64,000 bases of DNA from the NCBI GenBank assembly GCA_040981125.1, contig JANRMQ010000004.1, positions 1-64,000 of the forward strand, given 5' to 3'. The stretch is from DASSBQ01 sp040981125. Lineage in GTDB: Bacteria; Nitrospirota; Nitrospiria; Nitrospirales; Nitrospiraceae. Positions 46,026 to 53,923 of this stretch are shown here, piece by piece; position 1 is the stretch's first letter, and each line of letters starts with the position of its first letter. The notes under the pieces are model-generated. The model worked only from the letters and a program-made list of their open reading frames with translations. It was not told the DNA's origin and searched no databases. The position numbers were made by a program, and so were the translations under genes.

Positions 46026-46077
46026 ATCTCGCTGGCTGATGGAGAGAGTGGAGAATTAACCGCCAAGAGAGGGAGCT

Positions 46078-46356
46078 ATGACGAAGGCACAAATCATCGA
46101 GCGTGTTTCCGAACAGGTGACGACCTTGACCAAGCGTCAAGCCGAGATTGTCGTGAACACCATCTTCGATTGTGTCCGCGATTCATTGCGAAACGGGGAC
46201 AAGACGGAGATTCGGGGATTCGGCAGTTTTCGATTGCGGGCCCGCCGCATGAAGGAGGGGCGCAATCCCAAAACCGGCGCGACGGTCGCCGTCCCCGCCA
46301 AACGGGTGCCGTTTTTCAAGGCCGGCAAGGAACTGAAGGAACTCTTGAATCAGTAA
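46078..46356 (+). CDS. IHF/HU-family DNA-binding protein
   Basis: 92 residues. MTKAQIIERVSEQVTTLTKRQAEIVVNTIFDCVRDSLRNG, then IRGFGSFRLRARRMKEGRNPKTGATVAVPAKRVPFFKAGKEL. It carries the GRNPxTG arm and the RGFGSF motif of the IHF subgroup. The position after rpsA and sppA matches ihfB of proteobacteria, but assignment as IHF-beta rather than an HU paralogue is uncertain. Ribosome binding site GGGAG. Confidence 0.93.
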   Translation: MTKAQIIERVSEQVTTLTKRQAEIVVNTIFDCVRDSLRNGDKTEIRGFGSFRLRARRMKEGRNPKTGATVAVPAKRVPFFKAGKELKELLNQ

Positions 46357-46368
46357 TAGGAGATCCAC

Positions 46369-47364
46369 GTGGCGCATTCAAACGACATATCGACATCCGA
46401 GGTTCGATGGAGCGAAGGCGCGCTCAAGCGGATGGAACGCGCCCCTATCTTTCTGCGCGGGATGGTTCGCCGGCTCGCGGAAAAGAAAGCGCGGGAATTG
46501 GGCTATGAAGAGATCACCGAACCGATTCTCGACGAGTTCAAGAATCAAATGATGGGTCGAATGGGCGGCGAGTCCGGCATGAGCGACGCGGCCGAGCAAA
46601 TGGCGCAGGGACATTTGCCCTGGACGGCCGCCGCGCGCGAACGGCTGGCGACGGTGCCGGAATTCATGCGCGGCATGATCAAGCGGATTGCGGAGGAAAT
46701 GGCTCGCGAGCGCGGACATCTGGAGGTCAACGTCGATCTGTTTGAAAAGGTCGAAGCATTGGGCGATATGCGGGAGGCCGCAGCGGCGCCCATGACATGG
46801 ACGGAGCAAGCCGCGGCGCTGTTGCAGGAAAAGATCAAAGACTCACCGCCCATTGCGATGGAATTCGTTCACGATATGCTGAAGCTCGACACGGAGGAAC
46901 TGGCGCGAGAACGGGGGCTCACCTCCATCGACGAAGAGATCCTGCGTCAACTGTGGGATGCCCCGCAGGAGCGCGTGACCTGGACGGATGAGGCATGGAA
47001 GCGGTTACAGACCTCGCCCGATTTTGTGCGCAGCGGGATTCGGAAAGCCGCGGAGCGGCGCGCGCGGAAGCTCGGTCTCACGGAGATCGATTCGGACCAT
47101 CTGACGACCTTCCGTAATCAGGCCATGATGAAAGCCGTGAAGCGAATTCGTTCCTTCGGGTACAACGATCTGACGTTTGATGCCTTTGAGACCGCGCTTC
47201 AGAAGACCAAACGGCTGCAGGGCAATGAGCAGGCGGAACTCCGGCTTCAGGAAATCCGGGATCATTTCAAGGATCCTGACACGAAAAAACCGGAGGGCGG
47301 CACGCTGGGCGCCGATCTCATGTCGCGATTCCGCAAGTATCTCAAAGGAGAAGGATCGCTGTAG
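46369..47364 (+). CDS. Protein with four tandem PCP_red domains
   Basis: 331 residues from GTG 46369, which has AGGAG 6 bases upstream. It consists of four repeats of the helical PCP_red module (residues about 12-58, 83-129, 142-196 and 203-249), each starting with a V/L/M-x-W-(S/T)-x-x-A motif and a Pxx(M/V/I)R segment, then a C-terminal tail with a charged region. There is no signal peptide, no cysteine pair and no cofactor motif. It is a paralogue of the zinc-ribbon PCP_red protein at 31445. Function unknown; in BchB this module lies near the substrate channel of a nitrogenase-like enzyme. Confidence 0.82.
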   Translation: MAHSNDISTSEVRWSEGALKRMERAPIFLRGMVRRLAEKKARELGYEEITEPILDEFKNQMMGRMGGESGMSDAAEQMAQGHLPWTAAARERLATVPEFMRGMIKRIAEEMARERGHLEVNVDLFEKVEALGDMREAAAAPMTWTEQAAALLQEKIKDSPPIAMEFVHDMLKLDTEELARERGLTSIDEEILRQLWDAPQERVTWTDEAWKRLQTSPDFVRSGIRKAAERRARKLGLTEIDSDHLTTFRNQAMMKAVKRIRSFGYNDLTFDAFETALQKTKRLQGNEQAELRLQEIRDHFKDPDTKKPEGGTLGADLMSRFRKYLKGEGSL

Positions 47365-47371
47365 CCCGTCG

Positions 47372-47692
47372 TTAATGGGCCGATGCCGCCTCCGGCCAGA
47401 ATTTGTGGCGTATTTGAGGCAGCGGAACATTCTCGAAGTTCGGAATGTCGTAGAGGCACCGATCGATGGTCTCCACTTCCTCCCTCGTTAAGTCAAGCGT
47501 CACCTGCTTCTTCCAAAAATTGTCGAGCGCCACATAGTCGTTCGACTGAGGCCTTTCAGCAAGGAGCGCCTGCATTTTTTTGAATCCTGGGGTATCCACG
47601 CCCGGGATGCGTCCCTGGTTCTTATCGATGCACCATTTCAGAACTTCTGCGATGCCGTACATGGTGAGCGGTATGCGGACGATTTCACTCAT
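47372..47692 (-). CDS. Conserved hypothetical protein (106 aa)
   Basis: Soluble, mostly helical 106-residue protein with no recognised family. Strong start signals: AGGAGG five bases before the ATG at 47692. It converges on the PCP_red gene with only 7 bases between the two stops. Codon usage looks normal. The strand, ribosome binding site and composition make it a credible gene. Confidence 0.7.
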   Translation of the reverse strand: MSEIVRIPLTMYGIAEVLKWCIDKNQGRIPGVDTPGFKKMQALLAERPQSNDYVALDNFWKKQVTLDLTREEVETIDRCLYDIPNFENVPLPQIRHKFWPEAASAH

Positions 47693-47962
47693 TGTATCCT
47701 CCTGGAGAAAAAGGACATTTTAGCCCAGCTCTTTGTCGATTATCAAAGGGTTTGAAGACCCATGCGCGAACCGCGTCTGTGTCCCATGGCATCGGTTGCA
47801 CGGAGATCACACGGAAGCCGTCGGTTGATGCGCCCTGTCGAACCACCCCGCTCCGCGGGTTAAGAAAGATCACCATCACAGGGTCGATTCGTGCCGTTGC
47901 GAAGCGCCAACAGCCTCTGTATACTCCGCAAGACGAGGTTAATTCACGTATGAGCAGAACCG

Positions 47963-49195
47963 ATGTTCCGTGGCGTCATCAAATGGATCACTCAGCCGGG
48001 TTTGCACCGGACAACCGGTCCGAAGGGGGAACGAGGGGCCTTGGCTCTCCTTGGGGTCGGTCTGGCCTGCTGCCTCGTGAGTGGACCGGCTTGTTCGAAA
48101 TCCGATCCCTTTAACCCACCCGATCCCTTATATTATTTCGCCAGTTATCCCGTCGGCAAGAATCCTACCACCGTCACGACGGCTGACTTCAACTCCGACG
48201 GATTCACCGACATCATCACGACCAACATCTCCAGCAATACTCTGTCGCTGTTAATGGGAAATGGTGACGGCACGTTTCAGGAGCAGGTCCAGTTGCGCGT
48301 ATGCCAGGAACCGCGCGCGTTAGCCACGAGCGATTTCAATCTGGATGGCCATCCTGATATTGCGTTGGCCTGTTCGGGGAGCGATCAGGTCTCCATCCTG
48401 CTCGGCAGGGGAGACTCGAAATTCGATGAGGGCGCGCAGTATCCGGTCCACCGGACTCCCGTCTCGATTGCCGCCGACGATGTCAACGGAGATCAGAAGC
48501 CGGATCTGGTTGTGGCCTTGAGAAACGATAAGATCAAAGTCTTTTTAGGAGACGGCAACGGAATATTTCATCCTGGGTCCCAATATGAGTATGGAGATAC
48601 TCCGACCTCCCTGGCGCTCCAGGATTTGAACAACGACGGCATTCCGGAAATGATCGTCACGAACGGCGGGCCCATGCTGGGCGCGGTGTCGGTCTGGATC
48701 GGGATCGGAGACGGTACGTTCCGCCAACCGGCGGACTATAAGACCGGAAAGCGCCCCCTGGGGGTGAGCTTCGGCGATTTCAACAATGACCGATTCCTTG
48801 ATCTGCTGGTCATTAACGGCGAGAAGGACTCGTTCACCACTTTCCTCGGCAACGGGAATGGGACATTCCAATCCGGCAAGGAGGCCGGCGCCGATGCCAG
48901 TCCGAATTTCGGTTTGATCAGGGACTTTAACGGTGACCGGCTGCCGGACGTGGCTATTGTCAATTTGCAGTCGAACGATCTGTCGATCCTCTTCGGGCGG
49001 GGTGACGGCACCTTTGAATATCCGCCGCGCAATTATCGGACGCCTTCGGGACCCTTCGCGCTGGCGAACTTCAAGGTGTTATCCGAGGAATCGGAAGAAC
49101 CGGGTCTTGCCATTGCCAACAATGGAGCCGGAAGTGTGTCGATTTTTCTTCATCGTGGGCATAAATCAGTGTCGTCGGCGAGGAGTTCGGGATAA
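47963..49195 (+). CDS. Secreted FG-GAP/VCBS repeat protein
   Basis: 410 residues. The N-terminus carries a hydrophobic stretch (ALALLGVGLACCLVSGPAC) ending in cysteine, so export, perhaps as a lipoprotein, is likely, although the lipobox is not canonical. Then come about seven beta-propeller repeats of the kind D-x-N-x-D-G-x-x-D (for example ADFNSDGFTDIITTN, SDFNLDGHPDIALAC, DVNGDQKPDLVVAL, DLNNDGIPEMIVTN, DFNNDRFLDLLVIN, DFNGDRLPDVAIVN) alternating with LLGRGDGTF-like strands. The Asp-rich loops are predicted calcium sites. Probably a surface or periplasmic propeller of unknown ligand. Confidence 0.85.
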   Translation: MFRGVIKWITQPGLHRTTGPKGERGALALLGVGLACCLVSGPACSKSDPFNPPDPLYYFASYPVGKNPTTVTTADFNSDGFTDIITTNISSNTLSLLMGNGDGTFQEQVQLRVCQEPRALATSDFNLDGHPDIALACSGSDQVSILLGRGDSKFDEGAQYPVHRTPVSIAADDVNGDQKPDLVVALRNDKIKVFLGDGNGIFHPGSQYEYGDTPTSLALQDLNNDGIPEMIVTNGGPMLGAVSVWIGIGDGTFRQPADYKTGKRPLGVSFGDFNNDRFLDLLVINGEKDSFTTFLGNGNGTFQSGKEAGADASPNFGLIRDFNGDRLPDVAIVNLQSNDLSILFGRGDGTFEYPPRNYRTPSGPFALANFKVLSEESEEPGLAIANNGAGSVSIFLHRGHKSVSSARSSG

Positions 49196-49213
49196 CTCGA
49201 GTGAGCGTCACGG

Positions 49214-49231
49214 CCTTTCTTCGCAGAAAGG
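49214..49231 (+). terminator. Short hairpin after the VCBS gene
   Basis: CCTTTCT-TCGC-AGAAAGG, a perfect 7-base stem 18 bases after the stop. It lacks a T-tract and lies just before a promoter, so it may be a weak terminator or an operator. Confidence 0.3.
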
Positions 49232-49241
49232 AAGCCCTTGC

Positions 49242-49270
49242 TTGACACCATGGGATCGGTCGGCTAGAGT
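49242..49270 (+). promoter_or_regulatory. Sigma-70 type promoter before small membrane protein
   Basis: TTGACA (49242-49247), 17-base spacer, TAGAGT (49265-49270); predicted start near 49277, about 53 bases before the GTG of the next gene. Confidence 0.6.
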
Positions 49271-49329
49271 TCGAAAAGATTAAACGGATCGTAGATATCA
49301 TCACATTCGATGCATACGCGAGAGGGGAA

Positions 49330-49527
49330 GTGCGGCCGTTCGTCTGGTGGTTCAGCATGGGATCGCTCATGACGCTTGCGGTGCTCATGGTTCAGGGTGG
49401 GGTCAGGGATCTGTTTTATGGAACGCATTCGGTCGGGACCAGCGCCTACCTCTCGTTCGGTACCACCATTTTCGGCGGAGGACTCTTGGCCGGGTGCCTG
49501 GCGCTCATTTTGAACCGTCTCCGGTGA
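49330..49527 (+). CDS. Small two-helix membrane protein (65 aa)
   Basis: Starts at GTG 49330 with GAGGGGAA just upstream. Two hydrophobic helices (SMGSLMTLAVLMVQGG and FGTTIFGGGLLAGCLALIL) joined by a short loop. No family recognised. A good promoter lies directly upstream, which supports it as a real gene. Confidence 0.6.
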   Translation: MRPFVWWFSMGSLMTLAVLMVQGGVRDLFYGTHSVGTSAYLSFGTTIFGGGLLAGCLALILNRLR

Positions 49528-49615
49528 ACGACGCCGCCTGGAATGGCTTGCCACGTCTCGCCTGAATACGACAAGGTTCTCCACCGTCCGACAACCCTGA
49601 CTGACACACCATCCT

Positions 49616-49804
49616 ATGCACTGCTTGAAATGCAAAGGTTTCATGATGGTCGAGCGCCATTACACATTGATGAATCGGCGCCTGTATGCCCGGTGTTTGA
49701 ATTGCGGGTTTTGGATCGATCTGGCCGACATGCTGCGATTTTTTCACAAGGTCATCGAGAGCGGCGTGCGCGGGGGCAAGATTAAGGAATCCTACACTCT
49801 TTGA
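49616..49804 (+). CDS. Small zinc-ribbon protein (62 aa)
   Basis: Two CxxC pairs (C3/C6 and C27/C30: MHCLKCKG and ARCLNCGFW) about 20 residues apart could bind zinc, followed by a helical tail. The ribosome binding site is poor. It ends 15 bases before a mini-ORF that leads into the carboxypeptidase gene, so all may be in one transcript. Confidence 0.6.
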   Translation: MHCLKCKGFMMVERHYTLMNRRLYARCLNCGFWIDLADMLRFFHKVIESGVRGGKIKESYTL

Positions 49805-49819
49805 CGGCAGGAGGCGCAG

Positions 49820-49849
49820 ATGAACAAACCGGATGCGGCGGGCGTATGA
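49820..49849 (+). promoter_or_regulatory. Nine-codon upstream ORF coupled to the carboxypeptidase start
   Basis: ATG 49820 has AGGAGG at good spacing and encodes MNKPDAAGV. Its TGA (49847-49849) overlaps the ATG (49846) of the next gene, which itself has no good ribosome binding site. Translational coupling through this short ORF is plausible. Confidence 0.5.
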
Positions 49850-50766
49850 TACATTCATCGCCTCGTTGGAGGGCCCGTACCCTCGGGTGTTTCGCATTCC
49901 TGGTCGCCATCGGATTTTCCTCGCTCGATCTTCACGCTGAAGTCGCTTCAACGTCCTTGTCCCGCGAAGGCCGGTCTGCGGCCAAGATCGCTCAGCCTGC
50001 TTCTCGACTGCCCTGGCGGCGCGTACCGGCCCACAGTATCCTCCTCAAGGAACTGAAGACCGGCACGACCCTCTATCAATTCCAATCGGAGAGGAAGTTG
50101 TCGCCGGCCAGTCTGACGAAAATCATGTCCTCGCTGGTCATTTTGGAGCATGGCCGCCTCAATGATGAAGTGACGGTCAGCGCGAAGGCCGCCCGCGCGC
50201 ATAAGATTCGTTTACGACTGCGGACCGGCCAGGTATTTCGTTTGGAGGATCTCTTGAAAGCCATGCTGATTGTGTCGGCCAATGATGCCTGCCTGGCTGC
50301 GACCGAGCATGTCGGGGGATCGGAAGAACAATTCGTGATGATCATGAACGCGAAAGCGGCGGCTCTGGGATTGAAAAACACCCATTTCAGCAACGCCTGT
50401 GGCTTTGATGCGCCCGACCACTATTCCACGGCGGAGGATTTGGCCACGTTAAGTGAAATCGCCCTGCAAGATCCCATCTTCAAAAGTCTCGTTCGAGAAG
50501 AGCGCGAGATCATCATGCCGCTCAATGAGCATCGCTCTTACCTGCTCCGCAATACCAATCGTCTCCTCGGTCGCGTCCCCGGTGTTGAAGGGGTCAAGAC
50601 AGGGTTCACGTCCAAGGCCGGCCGGTGCCTGATTGCGAAGGTCTCCCAGGATGGCAGCGATTTATTGCTGGTGATCCTCAATTCAAAGCGTCGGTGGAAT
50701 ACGGCCACCAGCCTCATTACCTATGGGCTGCGGATGGCGCAAGGACAACCGGAGCTTCTGCGCTAG
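49846..50766 (+). CDS. D-alanyl-D-alanine carboxypeptidase (peptidase S11)
   Basis: 306 residues from ATG 49846, chosen because it begins the signal peptide (RWRARTLGCFAFLVAIGFSS, cleavage probably after LHA). The penicillin-binding motifs are all present: SxxK as SLTK (S89-K92), SxN as SAN in VSANDACLAATEH, and KTG in GVKTGFTSKAGRCL. Trims the terminal D-alanine of peptidoglycan pentapeptides in the periplasm. The C-terminal domain of longer PBP5/6 proteins is missing, as in shorter S11 members. Confidence 0.92.
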   Translation: MIHSSPRWRARTLGCFAFLVAIGFSSLDLHAEVASTSLSREGRSAAKIAQPASRLPWRRVPAHSILLKELKTGTTLYQFQSERKLSPASLTKIMSSLVILEHGRLNDEVTVSAKAARAHKIRLRLRTGQVFRLEDLLKAMLIVSANDACLAATEHVGGSEEQFVMIMNAKAAALGLKNTHFSNACGFDAPDHYSTAEDLATLSEIALQDPIFKSLVREEREIIMPLNEHRSYLLRNTNRLLGRVPGVEGVKTGFTSKAGRCLIAKVSQDGSDLLLVILNSKRRWNTATSLITYGLRMAQGQPELLR

Positions 50767-50896
50767 CCTAACTCCGTCAATCCGCGTTCACGCGCTTCCA
50801 GCGGTGGATGAATTCTTCGACGCTCGGTTCAACAGGTACTCCCTTACATAGAAGCGAACTCAGTCGAGAAGGGAGAAACGCCATGGAAGGTGGCGG

Positions 50897-50927
50897 CGTC
50901 TCCTGTCGGCGAAGGGTGCAGGAGACG
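50897..50927 (-). terminator. Strong hairpin directly after the stop of the 50929 gene
   Basis: CGTCTCCTG and CAGGAGACG form a perfect 9-base stem around a 13-base loop, one base beyond the stop codon on the minus strand. No T-tract follows, so it may terminate inefficiently or protect the 3' end. Confidence 0.45.
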
Positions 50928-50928
50928 G

Positions 50929-51456
50929 TCAGTGGGGCTGGGAAAATTCGACGTTTACGTCCTTGCCGAGGTAGTTCACCATAAAGCCCTGCTTGTCATA
51001 GGACAAGACGGCGCCCATGACGTTCTCGTCTCCGTAGTCCTCCTTGCCGAGCAGTTTCCGGACGTCATCAGGGCTTTCGCTGTTCAGCACATTACGGAAA
51101 ATTCCACGTGTCTTGTACGCGAAGCGATTATTGATGAAAATCAAATCCACTTTCCCATCCTGCACACGAACCCCGGCCATGGGACCGGTCGGCCGCCGCT
51201 GATCCAGCAAAAAAATAAAGGCCGCTTCTTGTTCGGTCTTGATGCCCGGAATCTTTTCGTTGACCAGAATATCGATGGCCTTGCCTTCCGAATCGCCCAG
51301 CTTGACGCCGAACAAGGACACGTCCGGACTGGTAATGGCCTTGGGATCCATCAGGTCGTTCTTGCTTAATTCGTAGGGTTCGGCACCGAGCAAGGCCTCA
51401 CCCCAGAACCCAGACAATACAATCAACGCGGCCGCCGCCCATCTCCTGTTCATCAT
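50929..51456 (-). CDS. Secreted protein of unknown function
   Basis: 175 residues from ATG 51456, which follows GGAGGA and begins a typical signal peptide (MMNRRWAAAALIVLSGFWGE, then ALLGA). The frame is open further upstream but without signals. The mature part contains VSLFGVKLGDSEGKAIDIL and a later DVRKLLGKEDYGDENVMGAVLSYDKQG-type segment, reminiscent of small periplasmic domains that recognise repetitive beta-strand modules. I cannot name a family. Confidence 0.7.
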   Translation of the reverse strand: MMNRRWAAAALIVLSGFWGEALLGAEPYELSKNDLMDPKAITSPDVSLFGVKLGDSEGKAIDILVNEKIPGIKTEQEAAFIFLLDQRRPTGPMAGVRVQDGKVDLIFINNRFAYKTRGIFRNVLNSESPDDVRKLLGKEDYGDENVMGAVLSYDKQGFMVNYLGKDVNVEFSQPH

Positions 51457-51797
51457 CGATTCCTCCTTCACTCGACCCATCGTGCTGAGAATTTCGACAG
51501 TATGACAGGAAGACTCAGACGATACCGGCATTCTAAACAACGACACGACCACTTTCAAGGCAACGCTTCTACCGGGGACGTGGCCGAATGCCGATTGCGT
51601 GCAATCTAACGATCAGGACAGGACGAGATCTCTCGGCAACGTGAGGCTGAGAAGCACGTGCGATTCTTTGGATCGGTCGCCTCCTCGACTCCGCGGGTAA
51701 CTCTTTCACGGTGCTCCGGTAGATATGGCGAAATTCCGCCGCGGCGAGATTCTGGCGTCGATGTTTCACACACGCCGGACCCTGCTTGAGCTTTCTG
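51457..51797. other. Intergenic stretch without a supported gene
   Basis: A minus-strand 83-codon frame (51569-51820) is very rich in arginine, overlaps the next gene and has no start signals, so I do not call it. No clear repeat or RNA seen. Confidence 0.5.
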
Positions 51798-52091
51798 TTA
51801 CGGTAGCCGGTCGGTGGCAATCAGAAGTTCAGCCAGAAGCCGGAGACGACGGAAGTAGACGAGAGAATCATCGGTGAGATCGTCGAGAAGAGTGTCGAGA
51901 TCATCGAGACAGTCTTTCAGAATTGAGACCCGACCGGCATCCAACCCATCGGCGCTGTCTAAATAGTATACAGCGCAACCCCCGATGACGGTATCGAGCG
52001 TCATCAATTGCCCTTCGTTGGGATCCGACAATCGCGGCCAACTTGCCTGGCTGTGCGCATCCCAGACGGATGCAATCGACGATTGATCCAT
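51798..52091 (-). CDS. Small conserved hypothetical protein (97 aa)
   Basis: Acidic, soluble 97-residue protein. The central part AVYYLDSADGLDAGRVSILKDCLDDLDTLLDDLTDDSLVYFRRLRLLAELLI (about residues 41-91) is predicted as two long helices after a short strand, with heptad-like leucines. Ribosome binding site GGGTGA before the ATG. No known domain. It is separated from gdhA by an unusual repeat element. Confidence 0.6.
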   Translation of the reverse strand: MDQSSIASVWDAHSQASWPRLSDPNEGQLMTLDTVIGGCAVYYLDSADGLDAGRVSILKDCLDDLDTLLDDLTDDSLVYFRRLRLLAELLIATDRLP

Positions 52092-52236
52092 ATCATCACC
52101 CGCTGCAGCCGACCGGGCACGTCTTAGCGTTCCCGATCATCTAGGAGCTGGATGTTGAAAAAGGCATTCTTCTCACCCACCCGGCCCTGGTGCGTCGAAA
52201 CGCACCCTTCACCAGGCTTTGTTCTCGGAAGACACT

Positions 52237-52258
52237 GGGCGCTCACCGACTCGCGCCC
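52237..52258 (+). repeat. Hairpin 1 with loop TCACCGACTC
   Basis: Stem GGGCGC/GCGCCC (6 base pairs) around the loop TCACCGACTC, preceded by AAGACACT. The stem differs from hairpin 2 at three pairs while remaining fully paired. Confidence 0.6.
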
Positions 52259-52381
52259 GTGCGCAACTTATTCGTCATCTCGCGTCACTCAGAGGCTCAA
52301 CGTACGACCCGGAAAAGAGCTCGTCTCGGCGGGCTCGGGGCGGGTCGGGTGAAAAAGGGTTACGTTTCGCCTCAAGACACT

Positions 52382-52403
52382 GCCGGCTCACCGACTCGCC
52401 GGC
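52382..52403 (+). repeat. Hairpin 2 with loop TCACCGACTC
   Basis: Stem GCCGGC/GCCGGC (6 base pairs) around the identical ten-base loop, again preceded by AAGACACT. It lies 145 bases after hairpin 1. Confidence 0.6.
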
Positions 52404-52644
52404 GTCCACAAGCCTGGCGCTCATTATTCTTCGCGCCGTGGACCTCCCTGCGGCCTCGCTGGACGGCCTTTTTGAACATCCTGCACGATTGTGTTCCGCC
52501 ACTCGAAACAATCGAGCAATCGGCCTTCAATCGAACCGGGTTCGAGCGGTAGACCGGTGCCGGACCGGACGGTTCTACTGCGGCTTTATCTGTAAACTAC
52601 GATCGGCCATAAATGCAAAGACGGCGTTTGTCTCATTCCCTCCG

Positions 52645-53898
52645 TTACGGATACAGGCCCCGTTGCAGGTGGGCATGCGCCACCTTGTCGATTCCCGAGA
52701 TAAGAGCCGCCAACCTCATGCTTGTGCCTCTTTCCGTCGCGAAGTGGAGCGTTCGGTGAAACGCATCGGTAATAATTTCCTGCAAGCGTTCCCGAATGTC
52801 GGGCGCCTTCCAGAAGAAACGCTGAACGTCCTGTACCCACTCGAAATAGGACACAATGACGCCGCCGGAATTAGCGAGAATATCCGGAATAATAAAGACC
52901 CCTTTGTCGGCCAAAATCCGATCCGCATCGAGAGTGGTTGGGCCGTTGGCGCCTTCGGCAAGGATGCGGCAGCGCAATCGGCCGGCATTCTTCCCGGTAA
53001 TCTGCTCGGAAAGCGCAGCCGGAACAAGCACCGTGCAGTCCAGTTCCAACAGTTCATCATTCGTAATACGTTCCCCCGTCCCAGTAATCTCAAATGCACC
53101 TTTATCGCGGTACCGACTGAGTACCTCCCGCACATTGAGCCCCTTGGAATTGTAAATTCCTCCATTGACATCGCTGACGGCCACCACCCGCGCACCAGCC
53201 TCTTGCATGATGAGCGCGGTGTGGGACCCGACATTGCCGAATCCTTGGATGGCAACCGTCGCCTGGTTAATCGGGATATTGAGATGCTTGAGCGCTTCCA
53301 GCGTGACGTAGACGACTCCCCGTCCGGTGGCGTCCTCTCGGCCCAGGCTGCCGCCTATCGACAGCGGTTTTCCGGTGACAACTCCTCCCACGGAATAGCC
53401 GACCTGCTGGCTGTAGGTATCCATAATCCACGCCATAACCTGCGCGTCCGTGCCGACATCCGGCGCGGGTACATCCTTGTCAGGCCCGATGAGTGGAAAG
53501 ATCTCCGCCGCATACCTGCGAGTCAGACGCTGAAGCTCGCCTCGTGACAGCGTTTTCGGGGCAACTTTGACGCCGCCTTTCGCTCCGCCGTAGGGAAGGC
53601 CGGCGAGAGCGCACTTCCAGGTCATCCACATCGCCAATGCCGCGATTTCGCCGAGATCCACGTCGGGATGATATCGAATGCCCCCTTTGGAGGGACCCCG
53701 CGCCGAATCATGCTGAACGCGGTACCCGGTAAAGATCTCCACTCGTCCATCATCCTTGCGAACCGGCACGCTGACGATCAACGACCGTTGCGGTACCTTC
53801 AGGCGTTCCCGCAGATTGGGATCGAGATGCATCGCCTCGGCCGCTTCGTTGAACTGCGCGACCGCCAGGTGATATGTCGGAGTATGTAGTTCATCCAT
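52645..53898 (-). CDS. gdhA: Glu/Leu/Phe/Val dehydrogenase family, probably glutamate dehydrogenase
   Basis: 417 residues from ATG 53898, which has GGGGAGGGG at proper spacing; upstream in-frame ATGs lack it. Interconverts glutamate and 2-oxoglutarate plus ammonium. GPSKGGIRYHPDVDLGEIAALAMWMTWK and LPYGGAKGG carry the substrate and catalytic lysines, PAPDVGTDAQVMAWIMD follows, and the Rossmann motif is VAIQGFGNVGSHTA. Length and motifs fit the hexameric NAD(P)-GDH. It lies 25 bases after lipB. Confidence 0.93.
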   Translation of the reverse strand: MDELHTPTYHLAVAQFNEAAEAMHLDPNLRERLKVPQRSLIVSVPVRKDDGRVEIFTGYRVQHDSARGPSKGGIRYHPDVDLGEIAALAMWMTWKCALAGLPYGGAKGGVKVAPKTLSRGELQRLTRRYAAEIFPLIGPDKDVPAPDVGTDAQVMAWIMDTYSQQVGYSVGGVVTGKPLSIGGSLGREDATGRGVVYVTLEALKHLNIPINQATVAIQGFGNVGSHTALIMQEAGARVVAVSDVNGGIYNSKGLNVREVLSRYRDKGAFEITGTGERITNDELLELDCTVLVPAALSEQITGKNAGRLRCRILAEGANGPTTLDADRILADKGVFIIPDILANSGGVIVSYFEWVQDVQRFFWKAPDIRERLQEIITDAFHRTLHFATERGTSMRLAALISGIDKVAHAHLQRGLYP

Positions 53899-53923
53899 TG
53901 AGCCCCTCCCCATGATCGGGTCA

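Larger units (their letters stand above)
52147..52484. repeat. Intergenic element with terminal inverted repeats and internal hairpins
   Basis: The ends are GCTGGATGTTGAAAAAGGC (52147-52165) and GCCTTTTTGAACATCCTGC (52466-52484), inverted copies matching at 17 of 19 positions. The 338-base interior has no convincing gene (plus-strand frames are antisense extensions). It contains two hairpins with the same loop (listed separately). The end sequence resembles a dispersed intergenic repeat I associate with Nitrospira genomes; that is from memory and not checked. Confidence 0.6.

Noticed and set aside
51569..51820. Minus-strand 83-codon ORF
   Set aside because: Arginine-rich, no ribosome binding site, overlaps a better-supported gene.
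52219..53547. A 442-codon plus-strand frame across the repeat element and gdhA
   Set aside because: It is antisense to a clear glutamate dehydrogenase and shows no domain; such long frames are common shadows in GC-rich DNA.
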